From a bacterium (GTDB lineage: Bacteria > Vulcanimicrobiota > Vulcanimicrobiia > Vulcanimicrobiales > Vulcanimicrobiaceae): a stretch of DNA of 64,000 nt. Location of the stretch: the NCBI GenBank assembly GCA_021832345.1, contig JAKBKY010000001.1:86385-150384 (forward strand), written 5' to 3'. Positions 1-8,393 of the stretch are shown piece after piece. The first letter of the stretch is position 1. The number at the start of each line of letters is the position of its first letter. The notes beneath the pieces were generated by a model. It saw only the letters and a program-made list of their open reading frames with translations. It was not told the DNA's origin and did no database searches. Both the position numbers and the translations under genes were made by a program.

Positions 1-431
1 ACCAAGCTCCGAATCGGAACCGGGCGCTTCTCGTCCAGATCCAACAGGTCCGCCCAGCTCATCACATCGGTGCGATCCGGTGCCAGTTTGCTGCGCAGTT
101 CCAGGAAGGCCTTGAGCGAATCGCCCTCCGGCTTGCTGCTCACCCACTGATGATTCCACTGCTCGATCTCACTCGGGCTCTTCTTTGCGATAAAGGCTTT
201 GGTGTACGCCTCGATCTCGGCATCGCTCTTAGCCTTCTTCACCACCTCAAGCAACGCTTCGTGGTCCATGCCGAGGAAGGCAAAAACCGCCTGATCCATC
301 CCGCAGTTGTAGCGGTACTCGCCGACGTTGCCGTGCGCCACGGCCTTGGCCTTGTCGATGGTGCGGCCGAGCTGGACGATGCCTTGCCACTTCGCGTGAA
401 CGCTGCGGGGATAGGTTTTCGTCAAATCCAT
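1..431 (-). CDS. DUF5069 family protein, C-terminus outside window
   Basis: The reading frame opens with ATG at 431 and stays open to the window edge, so about 143 residues are visible and the stop lies outside. It begins MDLTKTYPRS and contains LGRTIDKAKAVAHG and YRYNCGMDQAVFAFLG, which fit the DUF5069 family of small soluble proteins as I know it. No biochemical role is established for that family. About 100 bases separate it from lysS upstream. Identification rests on family resemblance by eye. Confidence 0.7.
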   Translation of the reverse strand, partial: MDLTKTYPRSVHAKWQGIVQLGRTIDKAKAVAHGNVGEYRYNCGMDQAVFAFLGMDHEALLEVVKKAKSDAEIEAYTKAFIAKKSPSEIEQWNHQWVSSKPEGDSLKAFLELRSKLAPDRTDVMSWADLLDLDEKRPVPIRSL

Positions 432-532
432 GCTGCTGCTCTTCTCCCTATAGTCGTGCGGTATGCAGCATCTAACCACACCTACTAATAATAAGTTTCA
501 GAGAGCGGCTGAGCAATCGCTCGGCGAGGCTC

Positions 533-2032
533 CTAGCCGTGCTGGCGCTGGAGCGGGAAGAGGATCACGTCGCGAACCGATACCTGCCCGGTCAGCAGCA
601 TGACCAGCCGGTCCATCCCGATCCCGATGCCGGCGGTCGGCGGCATGCCGTACTCGAGGGCGCGCACGTAGTCCCAATCGGGTTCGGGGATCTCCGTATC
701 GCCCTGCGCCCGCTCGGCCACTTGGGCTTCGAATCGTGCGCGTTGGTCGTCGGGGTCGTTGAGTTCGGTGAAGGCGTTGCTAACCTCCATCGAGGCGCAG
801 AAGAGTTCGTAGCGGTCCACCAACTCCGGGTCGCCGGCCTTGCGTTTGGCGAGCGGCGAGATGACGGCCGGATAATCGGTCACAAACGTGGGCTGCAGCA
901 GATGCGGCTCGAGCACCGCCTCAAAGATCTTATCGAGGGCATGGCCGTGCGTCGGCGAGGTGGGCAACCCAAGCTCCGCCGCGACCGCAGCCGCGCCCAC
1001 GGGGTCGAGCAGACGCTCGCGCGTGAATCGCCCATCGCTATAGCGCGCGATACCCTCAAGATAACCGATCCGCGCAAACGGGCGACGGAACGAGATGCTC
1101 TTCTCTCCAAGGCGCAGTTCGTCGGCGCCGCCGGTGACCATCTCCACCAGATGCGCGATCAGCGCTTCGTTAAACTCCCGCATGTCGTCGACGTTCCAAT
1201 ACGCTGCGTAGAGTTCCAGCATCGTGAACTCCGGGTTATGCGTCGTATCGATGCCTTCGTTGCGAAAGATGCGCCCGATCTCATAGACGCGCTCCATGCC
1301 GCCGACGATGAGCCGTTTGAGATTGAGTTCGGTTGCGATGCGTAGTTGGAGTTCTTGGTCCAGCGCATTGACGTGCGTCAGGAATGGCCGCGCACTCGCT
1401 CCGCCGGCAACGTGAAGCAGCGTCGGGGTTTCCACTTCGTAGAAACCGTGGCCGTCGATGAAGCGGCGCGTCTCGGCCAGAATGCGACTGCGCGCCATCA
1501 TCGTCTGCAGAACCTGGGGGTTGACGATGAGGTCGACGTAGCGCAGCCGGTAGCGCTTCTCGACATCCTGTAAGCCGTGCCACTTATCGGGCAGCGGCCG
1601 CAGCGCCTTGGCTAAAAGGGTGAACTCCGTCACGTGCAGCGTCAGCTCACCCAGCTTGGAGCGAAACATGAACCCTGCGACGCCGAGCAGGTCGCCGCGC
1701 TCGATGGCCTTCCAGTCGGCAAAACGCTCCTCGCCGAGTTCGTCTTTGCGCAGATAGAGTTGAATGCGCCCGGTGCGATCGTGCAGATCGGCAAAGATCG
1801 TCTTGCCCATCGTTCGCTTGAGCATGAGCCGCCCGGCCAGGTGCAGCGTCCGGCCGGCTGCGCGCTCTTCCGGCCCGAGATACGCGGACTGCGCCAGCAC
1901 GTCGGCGGCGCTTGCGTCTACGGAGTAACGCACCTGCACGAACGGATCGCGCCCGCACGAACGCAACGCGGCCAGGTCGTCACGTCTGGCCGCGATGAGG
2001 GCTGCTTCGCTCTTTCCGAGATCGTCGTGCAT
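533..2032 (-). CDS. lysS: Lysyl-tRNA synthetase, class II
   Basis: Charges tRNA-Lys with lysine in the cytoplasm. The product is 499 residues, the usual bacterial size. An N-terminal OB-fold anticodon-binding domain (about 55-165) precedes the class II catalytic core. Visible core motifs are IYEIGRIFRNEGID-type motif 2 (VYEIGRIFRNEG) and the C-terminal motif 3 GIGIGMDRLVMLLTG. The open frame extends further upstream, but that extension is arginine-rich and lies inside greA, so ATG at 2032 (MHDDLGKSE) was chosen. It lies 13 bases after greA, the frequent greA-lysS order, so the two are probably co-transcribed. Confidence 0.97.
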   Translation of the reverse strand: MHDDLGKSEAALIAARRDDLAALRSCGRDPFVQVRYSVDASAADVLAQSAYLGPEERAAGRTLHLAGRLMLKRTMGKTIFADLHDRTGRIQLYLRKDELGEERFADWKAIERGDLLGVAGFMFRSKLGELTLHVTEFTLLAKALRPLPDKWHGLQDVEKRYRLRYVDLIVNPQVLQTMMARSRILAETRRFIDGHGFYEVETPTLLHVAGGASARPFLTHVNALDQELQLRIATELNLKRLIVGGMERVYEIGRIFRNEGIDTTHNPEFTMLELYAAYWNVDDMREFNEALIAHLVEMVTGGADELRLGEKSISFRRPFARIGYLEGIARYSDGRFTRERLLDPVGAAAVAAELGLPTSPTHGHALDKIFEAVLEPHLLQPTFVTDYPAVISPLAKRKAGDPELVDRYELFCASMEVSNAFTELNDPDDQRARFEAQVAERAQGDTEIPEPDWDYVRALEYGMPPTAGIGIGMDRLVMLLTGQVSVRDVILFPLQRQHG

Positions 2033-2045
2033 CGACGCGCCCTGG

Positions 2046-2567
2046 TCAGGACGCCTTCTTGGTCGTCTTCTTGGCCGGGATCGAACTGCTCTTGATGGCG
2101 TCGATCTTATACTTGACCATGCCGCGCGGAGTCGTGACGTCGACCGTTTCGCCCTTCTTGTGCCCGATGAGCGAGCGGCCGAGCGGAGATTCGTTGCTGA
2201 TGCGACGCTTCGACGGATCGGCTTCGGTCGAACCAACGATCGAAAACTCGTAGTTCTCGCCGTTCTTGAGATCCTTGACCTTCACCGTGCAACCGAGATG
2301 GACTTCATCGGCCGCATACTCGGACTCATCGATGAGCTTGGCGTTACGAACCATGGACTCGAGCTTCATGATGCGGCCTTCGATAAAGGCTTGCTCTTGT
2401 TTCGCATCCTCATACTCGGCATTTTCGCTCAGATCACCATACTCTTTGGCCTGGCGAATACGGTCGTTGACCTCTCGACGGTGGACGGTCTTGAGCTCGT
2501 CCAGCTCATCTTGGAGCTTCGAGAGGCCTTCCGGAGTGAGAACAGTCTCTTTTTCGTTCAACACCAT
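2046..2567 (-). CDS. greA: Transcription elongation factor GreA
   Basis: Rescues backtracked RNA polymerase by stimulating transcript cleavage. The 173-residue product has the N-terminal coiled coil with LTPEGLSKLQDELDEL and the acidic tip segment GDLSENAEYEDAKQEQAF, followed by the FKBP-like C-terminal domain (SPLGRSLIGHKKGE). The lysine- and threonine-rich tail (PAKKTTKKAS) is slightly longer than in E. coli. An upstream in-frame start exists at 2606, but MVLNEKETVLTPEG at 2567 fits the family start. It precedes lysS in a likely operon. Confidence 0.97.
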   Translation of the reverse strand: MVLNEKETVLTPEGLSKLQDELDELKTVHRREVNDRIRQAKEYGDLSENAEYEDAKQEQAFIEGRIMKLESMVRNAKLIDESEYAADEVHLGCTVKVKDLKNGENYEFSIVGSTEADPSKRRISNESPLGRSLIGHKKGETVDVTTPRGMVKYKIDAIKSSSIPAKKTTKKAS

Positions 2568-2623
2568 AACCTCGGCAACGACTCCCACCACGCCCAAGGG
2601 CGTCAACGTATGAGTGGTGTAGG

Positions 2624-2643
2624 AAAGGCGCCTGGTCGGCGCC
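2624..2643 (-). terminator. Possible weak intrinsic terminator after the reductase operon
   Basis: On the minus strand two GGCGCC hexamers separated by GACCA can pair, and are followed by TTTCC. This hairpin lies between the end of the quinate-dehydrogenase-like gene and the greA start. The T tract is short, so termination is uncertain. Confidence 0.35.
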
Positions 2644-2703
2644 AGCGCGGGTTCTTCGGGGGCCCGGGTTTCTCACCTGCACCGGCGGGCCTAGAGGGGC
2701 GTC

Positions 2704-3609
2704 TTAGGCCAGCTCGACGACCCGGGGCGCCAGGTGCAGCTCCCGCAGGAGGCGGCCGTAGTCCTCGGCCGTCACCGCCTCCGGGCGCTTGCCGAGCAGG
2801 GCGAGCAGCGCCGCCTCGACGACATTGGTTCCAAACGAACGCCCGGCGAAGTCCGGGGTGGTGGTGACGAGCAGGCGCACCCCGCGCTCGCGAAGCTCCT
2901 GCACGTTGGCGGCGGTAACGGTGTTCGTCAGGACGATCTTGCCGTCCAAGCGGTCGGGCATGAACTGGCGCATGAAGTGGAAGTCGCCGGCGATGATCTC
3001 GGCCTGCTCGTAGTACTGCGGATACTTGGGCGTCGGCGGCGCCTCTTGCTTCTTGCCGGTCGGGTAGAAGAACTGGAACGGCAACTTGCACGCGTCGGGA
3101 AGATAGCGCTGCGCCAACGCCTCGAACTCCGCGAGACCCCGTACCGGCTTATCCAGGTCGAGCGCAAAGATGAAGTCGCCGAAGAGCACATCCGCACCGG
3201 CATCGACGAGAGCCTGCGCCATGCCGAAGCGATCCAAGGCGCTTACCATCAGCACCTGCTTGCCGGCCAGTTCGATGCCGAGATCCTCGCGCAGAAAGCG
3301 CACCGCTTCGCGTTCGAGCGTATTCTTGAGCCCGCTTCCGTCGACGACCGGCGTGCGTTTGGCGGCTTCGAGCAGGCGCAGCCCGTCGCGCAAGGCGTAG
3401 CGCGTGCTGCCGGCATAGAGATAGACGTCGATGCCGCCCAGACCGATCGCATCCACCGTGCCGTCAAGTTCGCGCACCTTCGCGATGGCGGCGTCGAGTT
3501 TGCCGTCCATGCCGATGCGCGAGATATCAAACTGTTCTCCGAACCACTCGACCTGCACGTGATGGTCCCGGGTGCTGGAACCGAGTGAGACCGAAACGAC
3601 GCGCTTCAC
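2704..3609 (-). CDS. 'Quinate 5-dehydrogenase'-type protein of unknown real substrate
   Basis: A 301-residue protein beginning MKRVVSVSLGSSTRDH. It resembles a family in Deinococcus/Thermus-type bacteria that automated annotation calls quinate 5-dehydrogenase; that name has little behind it. Conserved-looking stretches are DAIGLGGIDVYLYAG, VVDGSGLKNTLERE and LMVSALDRFGMAQAL. I do not see a clear glycine-rich dinucleotide motif at the N-terminus. Its ATG overlaps the stop of the acyl-ACP-reductase-like gene by 4 bases, so translation is coupled. Last gene of a four-gene run with an SRPBCC protein and a class III aminotransferase, which argues for a shared pathway rather than quinate use. Function unknown. 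Confidence 0.75.
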   Translation of the reverse strand: MKRVVSVSLGSSTRDHHVQVEWFGEQFDISRIGMDGKLDAAIAKVRELDGTVDAIGLGGIDVYLYAGSTRYALRDGLRLLEAAKRTPVVDGSGLKNTLEREAVRFLREDLGIELAGKQVLMVSALDRFGMAQALVDAGADVLFGDFIFALDLDKPVRGLAEFEALAQRYLPDACKLPFQFFYPTGKKQEAPPTPKYPQYYEQAEIIAGDFHFMRQFMPDRLDGKIVLTNTVTAANVQELRERGVRLLVTTTPDFAGRSFGTNVVEAALLALLGKRPEAVTAEDYGRLLRELHLAPRVVELA

Positions 3610-4730
3610 GCCACCACCTGCGAGCGGCGCTCCGCGGCCGCAGCCCGTGTCGCCGCGATCGTTTCGGGAGTGATCGCCATATCAAAGGCCCGCATATCGG
3701 CAAGCGTAAAGCCGCAGCGTGTCGCCATCTCGTCCATCTCGACCACCTTCGCGAGATCGATGCCGCGCCCCAGCGTGTAACACTCAAAACGACGCTCGAG
3801 CGCCAGCACCATGGTCTCGCTCATGCACGCAAGCGCGGTGCGCGGCGGAAGGTTGAGGTCGAAGTCGCCCTTCGGTTCTCGAACGCGTGCGAAGTGCGGC
3901 GCTCCGGGGAGCAGCATATTCCCGCCCTCGGTAACCAAGACGTCGGGCCGTTCGAGCGCGACCCGCCGGCTTACGTCGTGCGGCAGCGAAAGCTCACAGA
4001 CGACCGTCCCGGTCTGCAGATCGGCCGGCTCGACGATCTCCTTCGTCGAGGAGGTCGCGGTGAGCACCAACTGCGCTCCTCGTACGGCTGCAGCGAGGTC
4101 GGTGGTAAACGACGACGAGCATGGCAGCGTCGAAGCGACCTCTTCGTGGAACTTGCGCAACCGCGTCTCGTTGCGCGCGACGAGGATCAGGTGGCGAACC
4201 TTCGGCGCGATCAACTTCGCGCAGGCCGAACCGATCGAACCCGTCGCACCGATAATCACCGCGGTGGCCGAAGCGACGTCGATGCCCATCTCCTGCGCGC
4301 CGCGAAAGAGGCTCGCGATGCCCGCCGCGATCGTCAGCGAGTTGCCGGTCGTCACCGGAATCGGCGAGCGTTGCGCAACGGTGACGCCGCCGTCGCCGAC
4401 GACGCCGGTGAAGGCGCCTAAGCCCGCGATCTGCGCGCCGAGCTCCACGCCGATGTCGATGGCCCGCAGGATGCGCGTGTAGACCTCCTCGCGCGGGAAG
4501 CTCATCATCTGCTCGGGGAGGAGCGGCGTGCCGACAAACCAACCTTCGGTCTGCCGCCCGTCGGGCGTACGCACACCCGTCACGTGCGCCACCGACCATT
4601 CCGGCATCCACTCCAAAATCTTGCGCATGATCGGCTCGCCCTTCCCCTTGGCTCCGGGTTCGTAGCGCTCGATGTCCTTCAAGGAGAGCGGGTGCATCAC
4701 GAAACAGAACTTCGGCAACGTCGAGCTCAC
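3606..4730 (-). CDS. Long-chain acyl-ACP-reductase-like Rossmann protein
   Basis: A 374-residue protein. Residues about 150-180 contain a Rossmann nucleotide motif (AVIIGATGSIGSACAKLIAP). The preceding segment GLGAFTGVVGDG followed by PVTTGNSLT parallels the ALGGFSS/FTTGN segments of cyanobacterial acyl-ACP reductase, and FCFVMHPLS near the N-terminus fits the same family. The cyanobacterial enzyme makes fatty aldehydes using NADPH. Whether this homologue uses acyl-ACP, an amino-acyl substrate or something else cannot be read from sequence. Both ends overlap neighbours by 4 bases (SRPBCC upstream, quinate-dehydrogenase-like downstream). Confidence 0.7.
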   Translation of the reverse strand: MSSTLPKFCFVMHPLSLKDIERYEPGAKGKGEPIMRKILEWMPEWSVAHVTGVRTPDGRQTEGWFVGTPLLPEQMMSFPREEVYTRILRAIDIGVELGAQIAGLGAFTGVVGDGGVTVAQRSPIPVTTGNSLTIAAGIASLFRGAQEMGIDVASATAVIIGATGSIGSACAKLIAPKVRHLILVARNETRLRKFHEEVASTLPCSSSFTTDLAAAVRGAQLVLTATSSTKEIVEPADLQTGTVVCELSLPHDVSRRVALERPDVLVTEGGNMLLPGAPHFARVREPKGDFDLNLPPRTALACMSETMVLALERRFECYTLGRGIDLAKVVEMDEMATRCGFTLADMRAFDMAITPETIAATRAAAAERRSQVVA

Positions 4731-5164
4731 GCGCGTTCGGCTTCCACTTTGAGGGCGGCTAACATCATCTCGCTGTTCTCACGCACCTTCTTCTGCAACG
4801 TCGGCCCGATCAACTCGGCCAGCGTCGGCACGCCGAAATCGTATTCGACGCCGAGCACCACATGCGTCTGCCCGTCACGCTCCTCGAAGGTCCACGCCCC
4901 TTCGAAGGTCTCGAGATCGCCTTCGAGCAGCTTGTAGTCAATCCGCAGACGCTCGTCATCGAAGCGGTCTTCTTCGATCCACTCGATCGGGGCCTCCTCG
5001 ACCAGCGTCTTCCAGCGCGTCAGGAGGTGGTCGCTGTGGCGTTCCAGCACCACGACCGCCTCAACGTCCGGCATGAACTCGGGGAAGCGTTCCTGCTCCT
5101 TGGCAAGTTCGTAGACGGTGCGGGCGGGAGCGGAGATCGCGATGGAAGTCTCGACGTACGGCAT
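4727..5164 (-). CDS. SRPBCC (START/coenzyme-Q-binding-like) ligand-binding protein
   Basis: A 145-residue protein covering one helix-grip SRPBCC domain. It begins MPYVETSIAISAPARTVYELAKEQERFPEFMPDV, the typical family opening, and ends with the long C-terminal helix. Members bind hydrophobic ligands or act as cyclases or aromatases. No signal peptide or membrane segment is present, so it should be cytoplasmic. It starts 27 bases after the aminotransferase stop, and its stop overlaps the next start by 4 bases. The context suggests it presents or cyclises a product of the neighbouring enzymes; that is inference. Confidence 0.85.
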   Translation of the reverse strand: MPYVETSIAISAPARTVYELAKEQERFPEFMPDVEAVVVLERHSDHLLTRWKTLVEEAPIEWIEEDRFDDERLRIDYKLLEGDLETFEGAWTFEERDGQTHVVLGVEYDFGVPTLAELIGPTLQKKVRENSEMMLAALKVEAERA

Positions 5165-5191
5165 CGTGAAGGCGTGCAGAATCCTCGTGGT

Positions 5192-6523
5192 TTACAACAG
5201 TCGACCGAGGTTCTGTCGGGCGGTGGACACCCCTGCCCGCAGCGCCGCGAGCGCCACCTCGATCTGCGCGGCGTCGACGATCAGCGGCGGCTCCAGGCGG
5301 ATGACGCGCTGCTGATTGAGCGTCCAGGCCGCCGTGACGCCGGCTTTGAGCATCTCGGGGATGATCCAGCCTCCGTAGCCTTCGCTGGTCAACTCGACGC
5401 CCACCAGCAGCCCCAGACCCCGCGCTTCGGCGATCACCTCGGGAAACTCGGTGGCGATCTGCCGGCATCCATCCAGCAACTGCGCGCCGCGCAGGCGAGC
5501 GTTCTCGATGAGCCCTTCGTCTTCGAGCACCTCCATCGCCGCCAGCGCCGCGGCGCACGCCAACTGATTGCCGCCGAAGGTCGAAGTGTGGAGCAGCGGC
5601 GCCTTCGCGTAGGCCGCATTCCAGGCGTGCGGGCGAGCGATGAAGGCTCCGACCGGCACCACGCCGCCCGAGAGTCCCTTGGCCAGCGTCATCACATCCG
5701 GCACCACGCCGTCGCGATCGCAGGCAAAGCGGTAGCCACAACGTCCAAGACCGGTCTGCACTTCGTCTGCGATCAGCAGCGCTCCGGTGCGATCGCAGGC
5801 CTGCCGGGCCGCCTGCAGATAGCCTAGCGGCGGCACGTTCACGCCGCCCTCGCCCTGCACCGGCTCGACGATGAACGCCGCCGCGCCCTCGAGTGCGGCT
5901 TCGAGGCCGTCCGACCGGCCGTAGGGCAGGTGCACCACATCGGCCAGCAAGGGACGAAAGCGCTCCTGGAAGGATTGGCGCCCGCTGATGGTCAGCGCGC
6001 CGAGGGTCTTGCCGTGGTAGGCGTCCTGCGTCGCCACGAACGTTGCGCGGCCGGTCGCGGCGCGGGCCAGCTTGATCGCCCCTTCCACCGCCTCCGTACC
6101 GCTGTTGCACCAGAAGGAATACTGCAGATCGCCCGGAGCCAACTCCGCGAGGCGCTTGGCGACGCGGCCCAGCAGCGGATTGAACATCGTCTTGCCGGAG
6201 AGCGCCATCTCGTCGAGCTGGGCGCGCACCGCCGCAATCACGCGCGGATGGCGATGCCCCAGCGTAAAGACGCCGTAGCCGCCGGCAAAATCCAGGTAGG
6301 CCTTGCCGCGAGCATCCCAGATGGTACAGCCCTGCGCGCGCACCTCCACCGGCGAGCCGGACATCTTCATCACCCGCGCCAGCGGCGGATTCACGTACCG
6401 CCGATAGTTCTCATAGGTCTCTTCGACCAGGTGCTGCGCAGCGGCCGCATCGTCGCGTGGTTCCTGTGCTGAAACCGGCGCATTATGACCCTGCAGCGCA
6501 TCCGGGGCGCCGGCCTCAATCAT
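5192..6523 (-). CDS. Class III PLP-dependent aminotransferase (omega-amino-acid type)
   Basis: A 443-residue fold-type I aminotransferase of the acetylornithine/ornithine/putrescine group. Visible are the cofactor segment LLIADEVQTGLGRCG and the catalytic lysine in MTLAKGLSGGVVPVGAF. Family members move terminal or gamma amino groups to 2-oxoglutarate or pyruvate; the substrate here is unknown. The open frame runs about 300 bases further upstream through repeats and low-complexity sequence, so ATG at 6523 (MIEAGAPD) was chosen. It is first of the run aminotransferase-SRPBCC-reductase-like-quinate-dehydrogenase-like. Confidence 0.9.
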   Translation of the reverse strand: MIEAGAPDALQGHNAPVSAQEPRDDAAAAQHLVEETYENYRRYVNPPLARVMKMSGSPVEVRAQGCTIWDARGKAYLDFAGGYGVFTLGHRHPRVIAAVRAQLDEMALSGKTMFNPLLGRVAKRLAELAPGDLQYSFWCNSGTEAVEGAIKLARAATGRATFVATQDAYHGKTLGALTISGRQSFQERFRPLLADVVHLPYGRSDGLEAALEGAAAFIVEPVQGEGGVNVPPLGYLQAARQACDRTGALLIADEVQTGLGRCGYRFACDRDGVVPDVMTLAKGLSGGVVPVGAFIARPHAWNAAYAKAPLLHTSTFGGNQLACAAALAAMEVLEDEGLIENARLRGAQLLDGCRQIATEFPEVIAEARGLGLLVGVELTSEGYGGWIIPEMLKAGVTAAWTLNQQRVIRLEPPLIVDAAQIEVALAALRAGVSTARQNLGRLL

Positions 6524-6565
6524 GTTCGTCGACCATCGTGCTGCCTGCTTCGGCGTCGTACTCGC

Positions 6566-6657
6566 CCCACCCTGATGGGCGCTAGGCGCTCGTGACAGCC
6601 GTCGCATGCGCCGAGGTCCCCACGTCGCACCGGGCCCACCCTGATGGGCGCTAGGCG
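6566..6657. repeat. Pair of 23-bp direct repeats downstream of dusB
   Basis: The sequence cccaccctgatgggcgctag plus gcg occurs at 6566-6588 and 6635-6657, 69 bases apart. Each copy can fold as GCCCA-CCCTGA-TGGGC. The second copy contains the dusB stop codon, so the first looks like a duplicated gene end or a REP-like unit. Confidence 0.7.
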
Positions 6658-7655
6658 GCGGTCGAGGAGGATTCCAGCCGTGCGATCGTCTCTTCGAGGA
6701 CTGCCAGCGCCGCGTCGCCCGAGTCGATGTGCATGATCCGTTCGCGCAAGATCGCCGCACCCGGCATCCCTTTGAGATAGAGCGCGACGTGCTTGCGCAT
6801 CTGCGGCACCGCGCGCGCCTCGCCAAGCTCCTGCACCATCGTCCGATAGTGCACCATGCAGAACCGCAGGCGATCGGCCGACGACGGCAGCGGGGCGGCG
6901 GGGCGGCCTTCCATCAGATCTACGATCTGCGAGATCAGCCACGGGTTGCCAAGCGTCGCGCGCCCCAGCATGATAGCGTCGACGCCGGTGTCGCGCATGC
7001 GCTGCAGCGCCACCTGCGCGTCGTCGAGATCGCCGTTGCCGATCACGGGAATATCCACCGCACGTTTGAGTCGCGCGATATGCTCCCAATCGGCGCTGCC
7101 TTTATAGAACTGCCGCGCCGTGCGCGCATGCAAGGTCACCGCTTGGATGCCGGCCTCCTGCGCGCGCTTGGCGACCTCTTCGTACACCAGCGCGCCTTCA
7201 CTCCAACCCAAGCGCATCTTCATCATCACCGGGCAGTCGACGGCCGCAACCACGGCGCGCATGATCGCTTCGCAGCGCTGCGGGTCGCGCAGGCACGCGG
7301 AGCCGCCGTTGGTCTTGGTGACTTTCGGCGCCGGGCAACCGAAGTTGATGTCCACGATATCGGCACCGCATTCGCGCACGACGCGTGCGGCTTGCGCCAT
7401 CATCTCGGGATCGTCGCCCCAGAGCTGCGTCGCCACCGGCTTCTCCAGGCCGTGCTGATCGATCATCTCCATCGTGCGCTTGCTGCCGTAGGCCAGCGCA
7501 TTGCAGGAGACAAACTCGGTGACGGTGAGCCCGAGCCCAAAGGGTTTATAGAGCGCGCGCATCGTGCGGTTGGTGACGCCCGACATCGGCGCCAAGACCA
7601 ACGGCGGCCAGACCTGGATCCCGCCGATCTGCAGCGGCGCAACCTGCCTGCTCAT
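6651..7655 (-). CDS. dusB: tRNA-dihydrouridine synthase (DusB type)
   Basis: Reduces uridine to dihydrouridine in tRNA using FMN and NAD(P)H. The 334-residue product has the TIM-barrel opening PLVLAPMSGVTNRTMR, the signature DINFGCPAPKVTKTNGGSA followed by the catalytic cysteine in SACLRDP, and the FMN-phosphate segment IPVIGNGDL. A C-terminal helical domain follows. The open frame extends 48 bases upstream, but MSRQVAPLQIGG at 7655 matches the usual start. It ends inside a duplicated 23-bp repeat and lies 7 bases after hicA. Confidence 0.95.
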   Translation of the reverse strand: MSRQVAPLQIGGIQVWPPLVLAPMSGVTNRTMRALYKPFGLGLTVTEFVSCNALAYGSKRTMEMIDQHGLEKPVATQLWGDDPEMMAQAARVVRECGADIVDINFGCPAPKVTKTNGGSACLRDPQRCEAIMRAVVAAVDCPVMMKMRLGWSEGALVYEEVAKRAQEAGIQAVTLHARTARQFYKGSADWEHIARLKRAVDIPVIGNGDLDDAQVALQRMRDTGVDAIMLGRATLGNPWLISQIVDLMEGRPAAPLPSSADRLRFCMVHYRTMVQELGEARAVPQMRKHVALYLKGMPGAAILRERIMHIDSGDAALAVLEETIARLESSSTAA

Positions 7656-7662
7656 CGTTCGG

Positions 7663-7887
7663 CTAGAGCAATTCACACAGCGCGTCGACGGTGAGTTTTG
7701 CATCGGCTAAAATTGCGCGCAGCGTTCCGGGCGGAACGTCGCGGCGCGTGTGCATCGGCACGTTTGCGACCCCACCTTGCGGTCCGCGTAAGATCACGTG
7801 CGAGCCCGTCTGCCGAACAATCACAAAGCCTGCGCGTCGCAACGCCCGGACGAGCCGATCAGGTCGAACGTGTGGAAGATTTTTCAT
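7663..7887 (-). CDS. hicA: HicA-type mRNA interferase toxin
   Basis: A 74-residue YcfA/HicA protein with a double-stranded-RNA-binding-like fold. The core is RALRRAGFVIVRQTGSHVIL, where the histidine after GS is the expected catalytic residue, followed by RGPQGGVANVPMHTRRDVPPGTLRAIL with the usual P-x-H pattern. It cleaves mRNA when free of antitoxin. The antitoxin gene lies 48 bases upstream on the same strand, the less common B-before-A order. Confidence 0.9.
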   Translation of the reverse strand: MKNLPHVRPDRLVRALRRAGFVIVRQTGSHVILRGPQGGVANVPMHTRRDVPPGTLRAILADAKLTVDALCELL

Positions 7888-7935
7888 GCCCGCAGCATCT
7901 CACGGCGCGTGAGGAGCCCGGTACAGTTAAGCCCA

Positions 7936-8172
7936 CTAAGCGGCCGCGTTGACAGCGACCGATTCGAGCCGTGCGATTCCGGCGTCTGGGGCGGGGATTT
8001 CCAGGCCTTCCTCGCGTCGGTACGCGAGCGAAAGCTCGATAGCATCGCGTGCCATATCGAGCGCGTCTTGCACGTTCTCACCAAACGTGTGGATCTCGGG
8101 GAATGCTGGCACGATGACCTGCAACGCGCCGTCGTCGGGTTCCAAGATCACCGCATAGTGCAGATTAGGCAT
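7936..8172 (-). CDS. hicB: HicB-type antitoxin
   Basis: A 78-residue HicB domain protein with a partial RNase H-like fold. It reads MPNLHYAVILEPDDGA, then VIVPAFPEIHTFGENVQDAL and MARDAIELSLAYRREEG, the family pattern. No separate C-terminal DNA-binding domain is seen, so autoregulation may need the complex. It pairs with hicA just downstream. No -10 box is seen next to its ATG, unlike other TA modules in this window. Confidence 0.9.
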   Translation of the reverse strand: MPNLHYAVILEPDDGALQVIVPAFPEIHTFGENVQDALDMARDAIELSLAYRREEGLEIPAPDAGIARLESVAVNAAA

Positions 8173-8277
8173 GCAAGGAAGTTCGCTGGTGGCTCCCCTT
8201 TTTCCGGCCCCGCCAGCTAGTTTTGAGTCGCCCGAGCTCCCTTAGCGCGCCCCTCGGAGGCTGTCGGAGTTGAGCCG

Positions 8278-8300
8278 TTTCCGGCCCATTTTCGGGTGCA
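8278..8300. repeat. Short motif shared with the TA island at 20395-20418
   Basis: The 23-base string tttccggcccattttcgggt plus gca upstream of hicBA recurs at 20395-20418 next to a decaying DUF2442 gene, with one substitution and one added G. Only two copies were found by eye. Confidence 0.5.
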
Positions 8301-8393
8301 GACGGGCGTTGGTAAGGGGGCTCCATCGTTTTGAGCGCAGGCAAGCCACTGTCGATCCAACCGAATCCGAGTGCCTGGAGATCGAAGTGCCCG

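Noticed and set aside
2704-3609. Naming this gene as a genuine quinate 5-dehydrogenase in a shikimate-type pathway
   Set aside because: No shikimate or quinate genes adjoin, no clear dinucleotide motif was seen, and the operon partners point elsewhere.
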